Shown here in pieces: positions 27,101 through 38,059 of a stretch of 64,000 bases of DNA; position 1 is the first letter of the stretch, and each line of letters opens with the position of its first letter. The translations under genes and the position numbers were made by a program. The notes beneath the pieces were generated by a model, which saw only the letters and a program-made list of their open reading frames with translations, made no database searches and was not told the origin of the DNA. Source of the DNA: Nematostella vectensis (lineage: Eukaryota; Cnidaria; Anthozoa; Actiniaria; Edwardsiidae); assembly GCF_932526225.1 (NCBI RefSeq), contig NC_064036.1:124001-188000 (forward strand). The letters are read 5' to 3'.

Positions 27101-28532
27101 TTACGAGTGTAACCTCCAAAAGGTTACAATCGATAATTTTTTTTTTGTAAATTTCAAAAAGTAACATTAGGAAAAATAAAACAGTATACTCGGAAAAAAA
27201 GGTATATCAATCTATCGAGCGCTATGCTCTATGTTAGAATCTACTTAATCAAGTTATCCAAGGAATCTAGTTAGTTATGGTGTGCATAAAATATGTACAG
27301 GATCCTGAACAAAGCATGAGCACATCAAAGATGCTGAGAGTACATAAAAATGTCCCTATACCTTCTTTTTATGTCATGACACACCAAGAACAGTATAATT
27401 AAGTATCGATATTTAAAAAAAAAAAGAAAGAAAAAAAAATAGGCTATCAGCGGGAATCGAACCCGGGTCGCTGCGTTAGTAGTCAAGTGCCCGCATCGAA
27501 AGACTAATGTGGCCTTGCTGAAGGGAATTGTAATGAAAATTACTTTTAATACTATTGGTATCGTAAACTATCCCAAGCAAAGTCACCATCGGACTGGAGG
27601 TTACATTCGGGAAAAGCTTCAGGGTTACATTCTGGAATTTGTTTTACGAGTGTAACCTCCAAAAGGTTACAATCGATAATTTTTTTTTTTGTAAATTCCA
27701 AAAAGTAACATTAGGAAAAATAAAACAGTATACTCGGAAAAAAAGGTATATCAATCTATCGAGCGCTATGCTCTATGTTAGAATCTACTTAATCAAGTTA
27801 TCCAAGGAATCTAGTTAGTTCTTGTGTGCATAAAATATGTACAGGATCCTGAACAAAGCATGAGCACATCAAAGATGCTGAGAGTACATAAAAATGTCCC
27901 TATAGCTTCTTTTTATGTCGTGACACACCAAAAACAGTATAATTAAGTATCGATATTTAAAAAAAAAGAAAGAAAAAAAAATAGGCTATCAGCAGGAATC
28001 GAACCCGGGTGGCTGCGTTAGTAGTCAAGTGCCCGCAACGAAAGACTAACGTGGCATTGCTGAAGGGAATTGTAATGAAAATTACTTTTAATACTATTGG
28101 TATCGTAAACTATCCCAAGCAAAGTCACCATCGGACTGGAGGTTACATTTGGGAGAAGCTTCAGGGTTACATTCGGGAATTTGTTTTTACAAGTGTAACC
28201 TCCAAAAGGTTACAATCGATAAATTTTTTTCCGAATGTAAATTCCAAAAAGTAGCATTAGGAAAAATAAAACAGTATACTCGGAAAAAAGGTATATCAAT
28301 CTATCGAGCGCTATGCTCTATGTTAGAATCTACTTAATCAAGTTATCCAAGGAATCTAGTTAGTTCTTGTGTGCATAAAATATTTACAGGATCCTGAACA
28401 AAGCATGAGCACATCAAAGATGCTGAGAGTACATAAAAATGTCCCTATACCTTCTTTTTATGCCATGACACACCAAGAACAGTATAATTAAGTATCGATA
28501 TTTAAAAAAAAATAAATAAAGAAAAAAAAATA
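18159..28532 (+). repeat. Satellite A: scrambled P/Q/R/Z region
   Basis: Nineteen monomers use the same four types as the left end but with skipped or mixed members. My reading is R (18159), a Z-headed P-like hybrid (18703), a Q/Z hybrid (19251), P (19797), a Z-headed P-like hybrid (20345), Q (20893), an R/Q hybrid (21439), R (21985), Z (22530), Q (23077), R (23621), Z (24168), P (24717), an R variant (25264), Z (25805), Q (26353), an R variant (26899), Q-headed (27442), then a different type at 27984. The hybrids change type inside a monomer, as expected of unequal exchange or gene conversion. Confidence 0.6.
23621..25263 (+). repeat. Satellite A trimer R-Z-P, copy 2
   Basis: This is the distant partner of 1804-3448, with offset 21,816-21,817 bp. 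It carries the same AAAGAATGAG (near 24040) and TTAGAGTCTAC (near 24509) variants. Differences include AGAAGAGTATAA near 24111, CAGAGGGAATCG near 24175 and CTACTTTATC near 24517. Confidence 0.7.
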
Positions 28533-29081
28533 GGCTATCAGCGGGAATCGAATCCGGGTCGCTGCGTTAGTAGTCAAGTGCCCGCAACGAAAGACTAACG
28601 TCTCATTGCTGAAGGGAATTGTAATGAAAATTACTTTTAATACTATTGGTATCGTAAACTATCCCAAGCAAAGTCACCATCGGACTGGAGGTTACATTCG
28701 GGAAAAGCTTCAGGGTTACATTCGGGAATTTGTTTTACGAGTGTAACCTCCAAAAGGTTACAATCGATAATTTTTTTTTCCGAATGTAAATTCCAAAAAG
28801 TAACATTAGGAAAAATAAAACAGTATACTCGGAAAAAAAGGTATATCAATCTATCGAGCGCTATGCTCTATGTTAGAATCTACTTAATTAAGTTATCCAA
28901 GGAATCTAGTTAGTTCTTGTGTGCATAAAATATGTACAGGATCCTGAACAAAGCATGAGCACATCAAAGATGCTGAGAGTACATAAAAATGTCCCTATAC
29001 CTTCTTTTTATGTCGTGACACACCAAAAACAGTATAATTAAGTATCGATATTTAAAAAAAAAAGAAAGAAAAAAAAAAATA
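28533..29081 (+). repeat. Satellite A single monomer at 28533
   Basis: This monomer has CGAATCCGGGTCG, AACGTCTCATTGC and CTTAATTAAGTT, and is preceded by ATATTTACAGG and TATGCCATGAC. It separates the P/Q/R/Z region from the Y/X region and fits neither cycle. Confidence 0.6.
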
Positions 29082-32000
29082 GGCTATCAGCAGGAATCGA
29101 ACCCGGGTCGCTGCGTTAGTAGTCAAGTGCCCGCAACGAAAGACTATCGTGGCATTGCTGTAGGGAATTGTAATGAAAATTACTTATAATACTATTGGTA
29201 TCGTAAACTATCCCAAGCAAAGTCACCATCGGACTGGAGGTTACATTCGGGAAAAGCTTCAGGGTTACATTCGGGAATTTGTTTTACGAGTGTAACCTCC
29301 AAAAGGTTACAATCGATAATTTTTTTTCCGAATGTAAATTCCAAAAAGTAACATTAGGAAAAATAAAACAGTATACTTAGAAAAAAAGGTATATCAATCT
29401 ATCGAGCGCTATGCTCTATGTTAGAATCTACTTAATCAAGTTATCCAAGGAATCTAGTTAGTTCTTGTGTGCATAAAATATGTACAGGATCCTGAACAAA
29501 GCATGAGCACATCAAAGATGCTGAGAGTACATAAAAATGTCCCTATACCTTCTTTTTATGTCATGACACACCAAGAACAGTATAATTAAGTATCGATATT
29601 AAAAAAAAAAAAAAAAAAAGAAAGAAAAAAAAATAGGCTATTATCGGGAATCGAACCCGGGTCGCTGCGTTAGTAGTCAAGTGCCCGCAACGAAAGACTA
29701 ACGTGGAATTGCTGAAGGGAATTGTAATGAAAATTACTTTTAATACTATTGGTATCGTAAACTATCCCAAGCAAAGTCACCAAGGGACTGGAGGTTACAT
29801 TCGGGAAAAGCTTCAGGGTTACATTCGGGAATTTGTTTTACGAGTGTAACCTCCAAAAGGTTACAATCGATAATTTTTTTTCCGAATGTAAATTCCAAAA
29901 AGTAACATTAGGAAAAATAAAACAGTATACTTGGAAAAAAAGGTATATCAATCTATCGAGCGCTATGCTCTATTTAGAATCTACTTAATCAAGTTATCCA
30001 AGGAATCTAGTTAGTTCTTGTGTGCATAAAATATGTACAGGATCCTGAACAAAGCATGAGCACATCAAAGATGCTGAGAGTACATAAAAATGTCCTTATA
30101 CCTTCTTTTTATGTCATGACACACCAAGAACAGTATAATTAAGTATCGATATTTAAAAAAAAAAGAAAGAAAAAAAAATAGGCTATCAGCAGGAATCGAA
30201 CCCGGGTCGCTGCGTTAGTAGTCAAGTGCCCGCAACGAAAGACTATCGTGGCATTGCTGTAGGGAATTGTAATGAAAATTACTTATAATACTATTGGTAT
30301 CGTAAACTATCCCAAGCAAAGTCACCATCGGACTGGAGGTTACATTCGGGAAAAGCTTCAGGGTTACATTCGGGAATTTGTTTTACGAGTGTAACCTCCA
30401 AAAGGTTACAATCGATAATTTTTTTTCCGAATGTAAATTCCAAAAAGTAACATTAGGAAAAATAAAACAGTATACTTGGAAAAAAAGGTATATCAATCTA
30501 TCGAGCGCTATGCTCTATGTTAGAATCTACTTAATCAAGTTATCCAAGGAATCTAGTTAGTTCTTGTGTGCATAAAATATGTACAGGATCCTGAACAAAG
30601 CATGAGCACATCAAAGATGCTGAGAGTACATAAAAATGTCCCTATACCTTCTTTTTATGTCATGACACACCAAGAACAGTATAATTAAGTATCGATATTA
30701 AAAAAAAAAAAAAAAAAAAGAAAGAAAAAAAAATAGGCTATTATCGGGAATCGAACCCGGGTAGCTGCGTTAGTAGTCAAGTGCCCGCAACGAAAGACTA
30801 ACGTGGAATTGCTGAAGGGAATTGTAATGAAAATTACTTTTAATACTATTGGTATCGTAAACTATCCCAAGCAAAGTCACCAAGGGACTGGAGGTTACAT
30901 TCGGGAAAAGCTTCAGGGTTACATTCGGGAATTTGTTTTACGAGTGTAACCTCCAAAAGGTTACAATCGATAATTTTTTTTCCGAATGTAAATTCCAAAA
31001 AGTAACATTAGGAAAAATAAAACAGTATACTTGGAAAAAAAGGTATATCAATCTATCGAGCGCTATGCTCTATTTAGAATCTACTTAATCAAGTTATCCA
31101 AGGAATCTAGTTAGTTCTTGTGTGCATAAAATATGTACAGGATCCTGAACAAAGCATGAGCACATCAAAGATGCTGAGAGTACATAAAAATGTCCTTATA
31201 CCTTCTTTTTATGTCATGACACACCAAGAACAGTATAATTAAGTATCGATATTTAAAAAAAAAAGAAAGAAAAAAAAAATAGGCTATCAGCAGGAATCGA
31301 ACCCGGGTAGCTGCGTTAGTAGTCAAGTGCCCGCAACGAAAGACTATCGTGGCATTGCTGTAGGGAATTGTAATGAAAATTACTTATAATACTATTGGTA
31401 TCGTAAACTATCCCAAGCAAAGTCACCATCGGACTGGAGGTTACATTCGGGAAAAGCTTCAGGGTTACATTCGGGAATTTGTTTTACGAGTGTAACCTCC
31501 AAAAGGTTACAATCGATAATTTTTTTTCCGAATGTAAATTCCAAAAAGTAACATTAGGAAAAATAAAACAGTATACTTGGAAAAAAAGGTATATCAATCT
31601 ATCGAGCGCTATGCTCTATGTTAGAATCTACTTAATCAAGTTATCCAAGGAATCTAGTTAGTTCTTGTGTGCATAAAATATGTACAGGATCCTGAACAAA
31701 GCATGAGCACATCAAAGATGCTGAGAGTACATAAAAATGTCCCTATACCTTCTTTTTATCATGACACACCAAGAACAGTATAATTAAGTATCGATATTTT
31801 AAAAAAGAAATAAAGAAAAAAAAAATAGGCTATCAGCGGGAATCGAACCCGGGTCGCTGCGTTAGTAGTCAAGTGCCCGCAACGAAAGACTAACGTGGCA
31901 TTGCTGAAGGGAATTGTAATGAAAATTACTTTTAATACTATTGGTATTGTAAACTATCCCAAGCAAAGTCACCATCGGACTGGAGGTTACATTCGGGAAA

Positions 32001-32373
32001 AGCTTCAGGGTTACATTCGGGAATTTGTTTTACGAGTGTAACCTCCAAAAGGTTACAATCGATAATTGTTTTTCCGAATGTAAATTCCAAAAAGTAACAT
32101 TAGGAAAAATAAAACAGTATAATCGGAAAAAAAGGTATATCAATCTATCGAGCGCTATGCTCTATGTTAGAATCTACTTAATTAAGTTATCCAAGGAATC
32201 TAGTTAGTTCTTGTGTGCATAAAATATGTACAGGATCCTGAACAAAGCATGAGCACATCAAAGATGCTGAGAGTACATAAAAATGTCCCTATACCTTCTT
32301 CTTATGTCATGACACTCCAAAAACAGTATAATTAAGTATCGATATTTAAAAAAAAAAGAAAGAAAAAAAAATA
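29082..32373 (+). repeat. Satellite A six-monomer unit Y-X-Y-X-Y-Z, copy 1
   Basis: Phase marks are Y 29082, X 29636, Y 30181, X 30736, Y 31282 and Z 31828. Y has CAGCAGGAATCG, CTGTAGGG and ACTTATAATAC. X has GCTATTATCGGG, CACCAAGGGACTGG and CTCTATTTAGAATC. Z has ATCATGACAC and TTTTAAAAAAGAAATAAAG. Paired X-Y dimers are about 1,098 bp apart and very similar to each other. Confidence 0.8.
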
Positions 32374-35300
32374 GGCTATCAGCAGGAATCGAACCCGGGT
32401 CGCTGCGTTAGTAGTCAAGTGCCCGCAACGAAAGACTATCGTGGCATTGCTGTAGGGAATTGTAATGAAAATTACTTATAATACTATTGGTATCGTAAAC
32501 TATCCCAAGCAAAGTCACCATCGGACTGGAGGTTACATTCGGGAAAAGCTTCAGGGTTACATTCGGGAATTTGTTTTACGAGTGTAACCTCCAAAAGGTT
32601 ACAATCGATAATTTTTTTTCCGAATGTAAATTCCAAAAAGTAACATTAGGAAAAATAAAACAGTATACTTGGAAAAAAAGGTATATCAATCTATCGAGCG
32701 CTATGCTCTATGTTAGAATCTACTTAATCAAGTTATCCAAGGAATCTAGTTAGTTCTTGTGTGCATAAAATATGTACAGGATCCTGAACAAAGCATGAGC
32801 ACATCAAAGATGCTGAGAGTACATAAAAATGTCCCTATACCTTCTTTTTATGTCATGACACACCAAGAACAGTATAATTAAGTATCGATATTAAAAAAAA
32901 AAAAAAAAAGAAAGAAAAAAAAATAGGCTATTATCGGGAATCGAACCCGGGTCGCTGCGTTAGTAGTCAAGTGCCCGCAACGAAAGACTAACGTGGAATT
33001 GCTGAAGGGAATTGTAATGAAAATTACTTTTAATACTATTGGTATCGTAAACTATCCCAAGCAAAGTCACCAAGGGACTGGAGGTTACATTCGGGAAAAG
33101 CTTCAGGGTTACATTCGGGAATTTGTTTTACGAGTGTAACCTCCAAAAGGTTACAATCGATAATTTTTTTTCCGAATGTAAATTCCAAAAAGTAACATTA
33201 GGAAAAATAAAACAGTATACTTGGAAAAAAAGGTATATCAATCTATCGAGCGCTATGCTCTATTTAGAATCTACTTAATCAAGTTATCCAAGGAATCTAG
33301 TTAGTTCTTGTGTGCATAAAATATGTACAGGATCCTGAACAAAGCATGAGCACATCAAAGATGCTGAGAGTACATAAAAATGTCCTTATACCTTCTTTTT
33401 ATGTCATGACACACCAAGAACAGTATAATTAAGTATCGATATTTAAAAAAAAAAGAAAGAAAAAAAAATAGGCTATCAGCAGGAATCGAACCCGGGTCGC
33501 TGCGTTAGTAGTCAAGTGCCCGCAACGAAAGACTATCGTGGCATTGCTGTAGGGAATTGTAATGAAAATTACTTATAATACTATTGGTATCGTAAACTAT
33601 CCCAAGCAAAGTCACCATCGGACTGGAGGTTACATTCGGGAAAAGCTTCAGGGTTACATTCGGGAATTTGTTTTACGAGTGTAACCTCCAAAAGGTTACA
33701 ATCGATAATTTTTTTTCCGAATGTAAATTCCAAAAAGTAACATTAGGAAAAATAAAACAGTATACTTGGAAAAAAAGGTATATCAATCTATCGAGCGCTA
33801 TGCTCTATGTTAGAATCTACTTAATCAAGTTATCCAAGGAATCTAGTTAGTTCTTGTGTGCATAAAATATGTACAGGATCCTGAACAAAGCATGAGCACA
33901 TCAAAGATGCTGAGAGTACATAAAAATGTCCCTATACCTTCTTTTTATGTCATGACACACCAAGAACAGTATAATTAAGTATCGATATTAAAAAAAAAAA
34001 AAAAAAAGAAAGAAAAAAAAATAGGCTATTATCGGGAATCGAACCCGAGTAGCTGCGTTAGTAGTCAAGTGCCCGCAACGAAAGACTAACGTGGAATTGC
34101 TGAAGGGAATTGTAATGAAAATTACTTTTAATACTATTGGTATCGTAAACTATCCCAAGCAAAGTCACCAAGGGACTGGAGGTTACATTCGGGAAAAGCT
34201 TCAGGGTTACATTCGGGAATTTGTTTTACGAGTGTAACCTCCAAAAGGTTACAATCGATAATTTTTTTTCCGAATGTAAATTCCAAAAAGTAACATTAGG
34301 AAAAATAAAACAGTATACTTGGAAAAAAAGGTATATCAATCTATCGAGCGCTATGCTCTATTTAGAATCTACTTAATCAAGTTATCCAAGGAATCTAGTT
34401 AGTTCTTGTGTGCATAAAATATGTACAGGATCCTGAACAAAGCATGAGCACATCAAAGATGCTGAGAGTACATAAAAATGTCCTTATACCTTCTTTTTAT
34501 GTCATGACACACCAAGAACAGTATAATTAAGTATCGATATTTAAAAAAAAAAGAAAGAAAAAAAAATAGGCTATCAGCAGGAATCGAACCCGGGTAGCTG
34601 CGTTAGTAGTCAAGTGCCCGCAACGAAAGACTATCGTGGCATTGCTGTAGGGAATTGTAATGAAAATTACTTATAATACTATTGGTATCGTAAACTATCC
34701 CAAGCAAAGTCACCATCGGACTGGAGGTTACATTCGGGAAAAGCTTCAGGGTTACATTCGGGAATTTGTTTTACGAGTGTAACCTCCAAAAGGTTACAAT
34801 CGATAATTTTTTTTCCGAATGTAAATTCCAAAAAGTAACATTAGGAAAAATAAAACAGTATACTTGGAAAAAAAGGTATATCAATCTATCGAGCGCTATG
34901 CTCTATGTTAGAATCTACTTAATCAAGTTATCCAAGGAATCTAGTTAGTTCTTGTGTGCATAAAATATGTACAGGATCCTGAACAAAGCATGAGCACATC
35001 AAAGATGCTGAGAGTACATAAAAATGTCCCTATACCTTCTTTTTATCATGACACACCAAGAACAGTATAATTAAGTATCGATATTTTAAAAAAGAAATAA
35101 AGAAAAAAAAAATAGGCTATCAGCGGGAATCGAACCCGGGTCGCTGCGTTAGTAGTCAAGTGCCCGCAACGAAAGACTAACGTGGCATTGCTGAAGGGAA
35201 TTGTAATGAAAATTACTTTTAATACTATTGGTATCGTAAACTATCCCAAGCAAAGTCACCATCGGACTGGAGGTTACATTCGGGAAAAGCTTCAGGGTTA

Positions 35301-35655
35301 CATTCGGGAATTTGTTTTACGAGTGTAACCTCCAAAAGGTTAAAATCGATAATTTTTTTCCCAATGTAAATTCCAAAAAGTAACATTAGGAAAAAATAAA
35401 ACAGTATACTCGGAAAAAAAGGTATATCAATCTATCGAGCGCTATGCACTATGTTAGAATCTACTTAATCAAGTTATCCAAGGAATCTAGTTAGTTCTTG
35501 TGTGCATAAAATATGTATAGGATCCTGAACAAAGCATGAGCACATCAAAGATGCTGAGAGTACATAAAAATGTCCCTATACCTTCTTTTTATGTCATGAT
35601 ACACCACGAACAGTATAATTAAGTATCGATATTTAAAAAAAGAAATAAAGAAATA
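32374..35655 (+). repeat. Satellite A six-monomer unit Y-X-Y-X-Y-Z, copy 2
   Basis: Phase marks are Y 32374, X 32926, Y 33471, X 34024, Y 34569 and Z 35115, which repeats copy 1 at an offset of about 3.28 kb. The Z monomers of the two copies are not identical: the first has GATAATTGTTTTTCC near 32063, while the second has TTAAAATCGAT and TTTTTCCCAATG near 35341-35364. The last monomer therefore already belongs to the diverged edge. Confidence 0.75.
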
Positions 35656-36473
35656 GGCTATCAGCGGGAATCGAACCCGGGTCGCTGCGTTAGTAGTCAA
35701 GTGCCCGCAACGAAAGACTAACGTGGCATTGCTGAAGGGAATTGTAATGAAAATTACTTTTAATACTATTGGTATCGTAAACTATCCCAAGCAAAGTCAC
35801 CATCGGACTGGAGGTTACATTCGGGAAAAGCTTCAGGGTTACATTCGGGAATTTGTTTTACGAGTGTAAAATCCAAAAGGTTACAATCGATAATTTTTTT
35901 CCGAATGTAAATTCCAAAAAGTAACATTAGGAAAAAATTAAACAGTATACTAGGAAAAAAAGGTATATCAATCTATCGAGCGCTATGCTCTATGTTAGAA
36001 TCTACTTAATCAAGTTATCCAAGGAATATAGTTAGTTGTTGTGTGCATAAAATATGAACAGGATCCTGAACAAAGCATGAGCACATCAAAGATGCTGAGA
36101 TTACATAAAAATGTCCCTATACCTTCCTTTTATGTCATGACACACCAAGAAAAGTATAATTAAGTATCGATATTTAAAAAAAGAAATAAAGAAAAAAAAA
36201 TAGGCTATCAGCTGGAATCGAACCCTGGTCGCTGCGTTAGTAGTCAAGTGCCCGCAACGAAAGACTAACGTGGCATTGCTGAAGGGAATTGTAATGAAAA
36301 TTACTTTTAATACTATTGGTATCGTAAACTATCCCAAGCAAAGTCACCATCGGACTGGAGGTTACATTCGGGAAAAGCTTCAGGGTTACATTCGGGAATT
36401 TGTTTTACGAGTGTAACCTCCAAAAGGTTACAATCGTTATTTTTTTTTTTTTGTAAATTCCAAAAAGTAACAT
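35656..36473 (+). repeat. Satellite A decayed edge (last full and truncated monomer)
   Basis: The monomers at 35656 and 36203 carry many changes not seen elsewhere. They include GTGTAAAATCC near 35864, GGAATATAGTTAGTTG near 36024, ATATGAACAGG near 36052, GAGATTACAT near 36097, CCTTCCTTTTATG near 36123, AGAAAAGTATAA near 36148 and CAGCTGGAATCGAACCCTGG near 36208. The final monomer stops after about 270 bp, within AAAAAGTAACAT, where satellite B begins. Loss of homogeneity towards an array end is typical of satellites. Confidence 0.75.
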
Positions 36474-36476
36474 AAA
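36471..36476. other. Junction of satellite A with satellite B
   Basis: Satellite A reads AAAAAGTAACATTAGG and satellite B reads GAAATAAAGACG. The window reads AAAAAGTAACATAAAGACG, so the switch falls at 36471-36474 with only AT shared. There is no target duplication, spacer or inserted element. Both families keep their orientation across the junction. Confidence 0.85.
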
Positions 36477-36570
36477 GACGTAAGGGGGGAGAATATTGAC
36501 ATATTCATATTAGAATATTGACAAAATCCGCAATATTGTCTACGCTGACTAAGTAAAGCTGTATTTTACT

Positions 36571-36864
36571 TTAAAGGGGGAGCAGTATAGTACTGCGCAT
36601 GTCTGGAGTCAGTGTTTATTGTAGGGTTTTAAGTGTCTACAAACAGTTGAACTTTTTAAAAGCTGTCAATACCTTATTTAATAATATGCAATATTATATT
36701 GAAAACTATGTAAATGGTCAGTTTGTGGTCATTTTTTTTGTTTTGTTTAAAGTCTCCCACATGTACCAAAAGCTCATAAGTCAGTATTAGAATTTCACTG
36801 AAGTTCATTGTGTCAGGGCTCTAGAGCTATTGCAAATCCCTTAAACATGACACTCCCCCTTTAA
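36571..36864. mobile_element. 286-bp TTAA-flanked MITE-like segment in satellite B
   Basis: CTTTAAAGGGGGAG at the left and CTCCCCCTTTAAAG at the right are exact 14-bp reverse complements that contain TTAA on both sides (36571-36574 and 36861-36864). The enclosed segment 36575-36860 is 286 bp, and the same length is found in unit 2 (38578-38863). TTAA target duplications with short terminal inverted repeats are a hallmark of the piggyBac superfamily. The inverted repeats here are short (8 bp beyond TTAA), so the assignment is tentative. In other units the left end reads AGGGGCAG, one mismatch from the right end. The segment contains the palindrome GCTCTAGAGC (36818-36827) and a non-conserved 60-63-codon frame, and encodes no transposase. 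The element would have been captured before the array amplified. Confidence 0.45.
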
Positions 36865-37283
36865 AGGAAAGTAAAAAAAAAATCAAAATTGTTGGTGGGG
36901 GTCTGTGCTGTGTTTGTTTTCTTTTTAGTTTTGTTCTATTATTATTATTATTTTCTTTTTTAGAGGGGGAGGGGAATTCAGCTAAAAATAGCCAAGGGTC
37001 AATTCAAGCAACTAGTACAAAAGATGTTCTTTTGCAGTCCTTTATTCAATATATTCAAGGTTATCATGCAATTCTGTTGTTTGACTGCATATATATATTT
37101 TTTCTTTCTTTTCATTACAAGTGCTATATGTGTAAGTGGTGACCATAGCTATGATTACTATTATTTAGAATAATTTTTTACCTACTAACAGAAAACAACT
37201 TGACTGCAAAACACTTACTGTAGGGCACTCGATATTAGGCATTACTTTCATGTGGATGTAAGGTTCAAATGTCAAAACCTTCA
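36865..37283. repeat. Satellite B AT-rich spacer between the two MITE-like segments
   Basis: This stretch holds an A-run, the ATT run, GAGGGGGAGGGGAATTC (EcoRI site) and a TA microsatellite (about 37089-37098, variable in length between units). It also holds unremarkable AT-rich sequence. I see no gene, RNA or strong structure in it. Confidence 0.6.
36938..36952. repeat. ATT microsatellite in satellite B
   Basis: This is a short ATT run of about five repeats between TTTTGTTCT and TTTTCTTTTTTAGAGG. It is expanded to about ten repeats in units 7 (48958-48987) and 8b (about 51829-51859), which explains unit 7's extra length and links those two units. Confidence 0.85.
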
Positions 37284-37400
37284 TTAACCCGTGAACTACG
37301 CTTTAGCGTATTACACTTTGTTGTGATCTGATTCTATTGTTCTTTTTTGTGTTTTACTAACTATTACCGTTTACCTATCACACTTTGTTTCACGGGTTAA
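37284..37400. mobile_element. 109-bp piggyBac-like MITE in satellite B
   Basis: TTCATTAACCCGTGAA (37280-37295) and TTCACGGGTTAATGAA (37389-37404) are perfect 16-bp inverted repeats. They contain TTAA followed by CCC and GGG followed by TTAA, so the enclosed segment 37288-37396 is 109 bp with TTAA target duplications. piggyBac-family ends typically begin CCC next to TTAA. Just inside the left end is a perfect hairpin TACGCTTTAGCGTA (37297-37310). The same 109-bp length holds in unit 2 (39291-39399) and unit 3 (41293-41401). In haplotype 2 the left end is CCCGTAAA, breaking one pair. There is no coding capacity. It could instead be a non-mobile palindrome, but the TTAA-CCC arrangement favours a MITE. 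Confidence 0.55.
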
Positions 37401-38059
37401 TGAAAACCACTCTAATTACTTACAGTAATTATTTGTTAATATTATTATTTACTTGTATAATTTAGATGAGCAATACATATTTCTTTATGGCTTTGTAGAG
37501 CTCATCTCGTTCCTCATAAATAACAAACAAAATGAAGTTTGTTCTTATTTTGGTGCAAAGGAATCTACAGTAGTTTTCTAATCAGATAATTGTTTTTCTT
37601 TTAACACTCACCTGTTATTTCAACAGCCTTACTTGAGTTTGCTTGTCTCAGAAATAGACCTTGCTTAATAAACAAAGACATGTTACAAACTTATTTAATA
37701 ATAGGTAACAACTGCAATATTGTATGAAGAGAGTGCCCCTCTCTTCCCCCTGCTATTGTTGAAATTATGCTCAATAAACTTTTACCTCTTCCCTCTCCAC
37801 CAGTTATGCATTCTATGTATGCTTCCCTGTACAAAATGCACCCCTTCAAATAGAACATTAAAGTTCACATACTTGTTTACTTCCTCAAACTCTTTGCTTT
37901 GTGTTTTTTGTTAACTTCCTAGGAACAAATTGAATACATATAATCAATACATCTAGCAAGCTTATTTTGCAAACTCACTTTTTTTTATTATTTTTGCGCA
38001 AAACCTATCAGGATTAAGGGGGTCCAGCACAAAGAAAAAAAAACGAACTAAAAAAAAAA
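37401..38059. repeat. Satellite B AT-rich spacer before the GC-richer block
   Basis: This is AT-rich sequence with no supportable gene. A 64-codon frame (37720-37914 in this unit) recurs in most units but matches no family that I recognise and is disrupted in units 2 and 9. A HindIII site (AAGCTT, near 37959) occurs once per unit. The stretch ends in two A-runs (about 38036-38043 and 38051-38059) that abut the tRNA-like T-arm. Confidence 0.6.

Larger units (their letters stand above)
1..36473 (+). repeat. Satellite A array, ~546 bp tandem monomers
   Basis: This is a continuous head-to-tail array with no inserted element. Taking the GGCTAT at the start of the tRNA-like block as the phase mark, I placed 67 copies, among them 178, 711, 1259, 1804, 2351, 2901, 3449, 3995, 4540, 5082, 5630 and 6176, ending at 35115, 35656 and 36203. 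The mean spacing is about 546 bp and individual spacings run from about 530 to 555, largely because of the A-tract. Position 1 falls inside a monomer, so the array continues to the left of the window. All monomers share one orientation. Open frames of 60-80 codons recur once per monomer and vary with A-tract length, so I treat them as non-coding. I do not recognise the family by name. Confidence 0.97.

Noticed and set aside
1-36473. CRISPR array.
   Set aside because: The repeats are about 546 bp, contiguous, without unique spacers, and the DNA is eukaryotic in character.
36599-36790. A 63-codon frame inside the 286-bp TTAA-flanked segment, as a possible element-encoded protein.
   Set aside because: It is too short, has no transposase motif, and is shortened to 60 codons by T-run changes in several units.
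36938-36952. The ATT and TA runs as telomere-like or origin elements.
   Set aside because: They are short simple-sequence runs whose lengths vary between units; no telomere repeat or origin signature is present.
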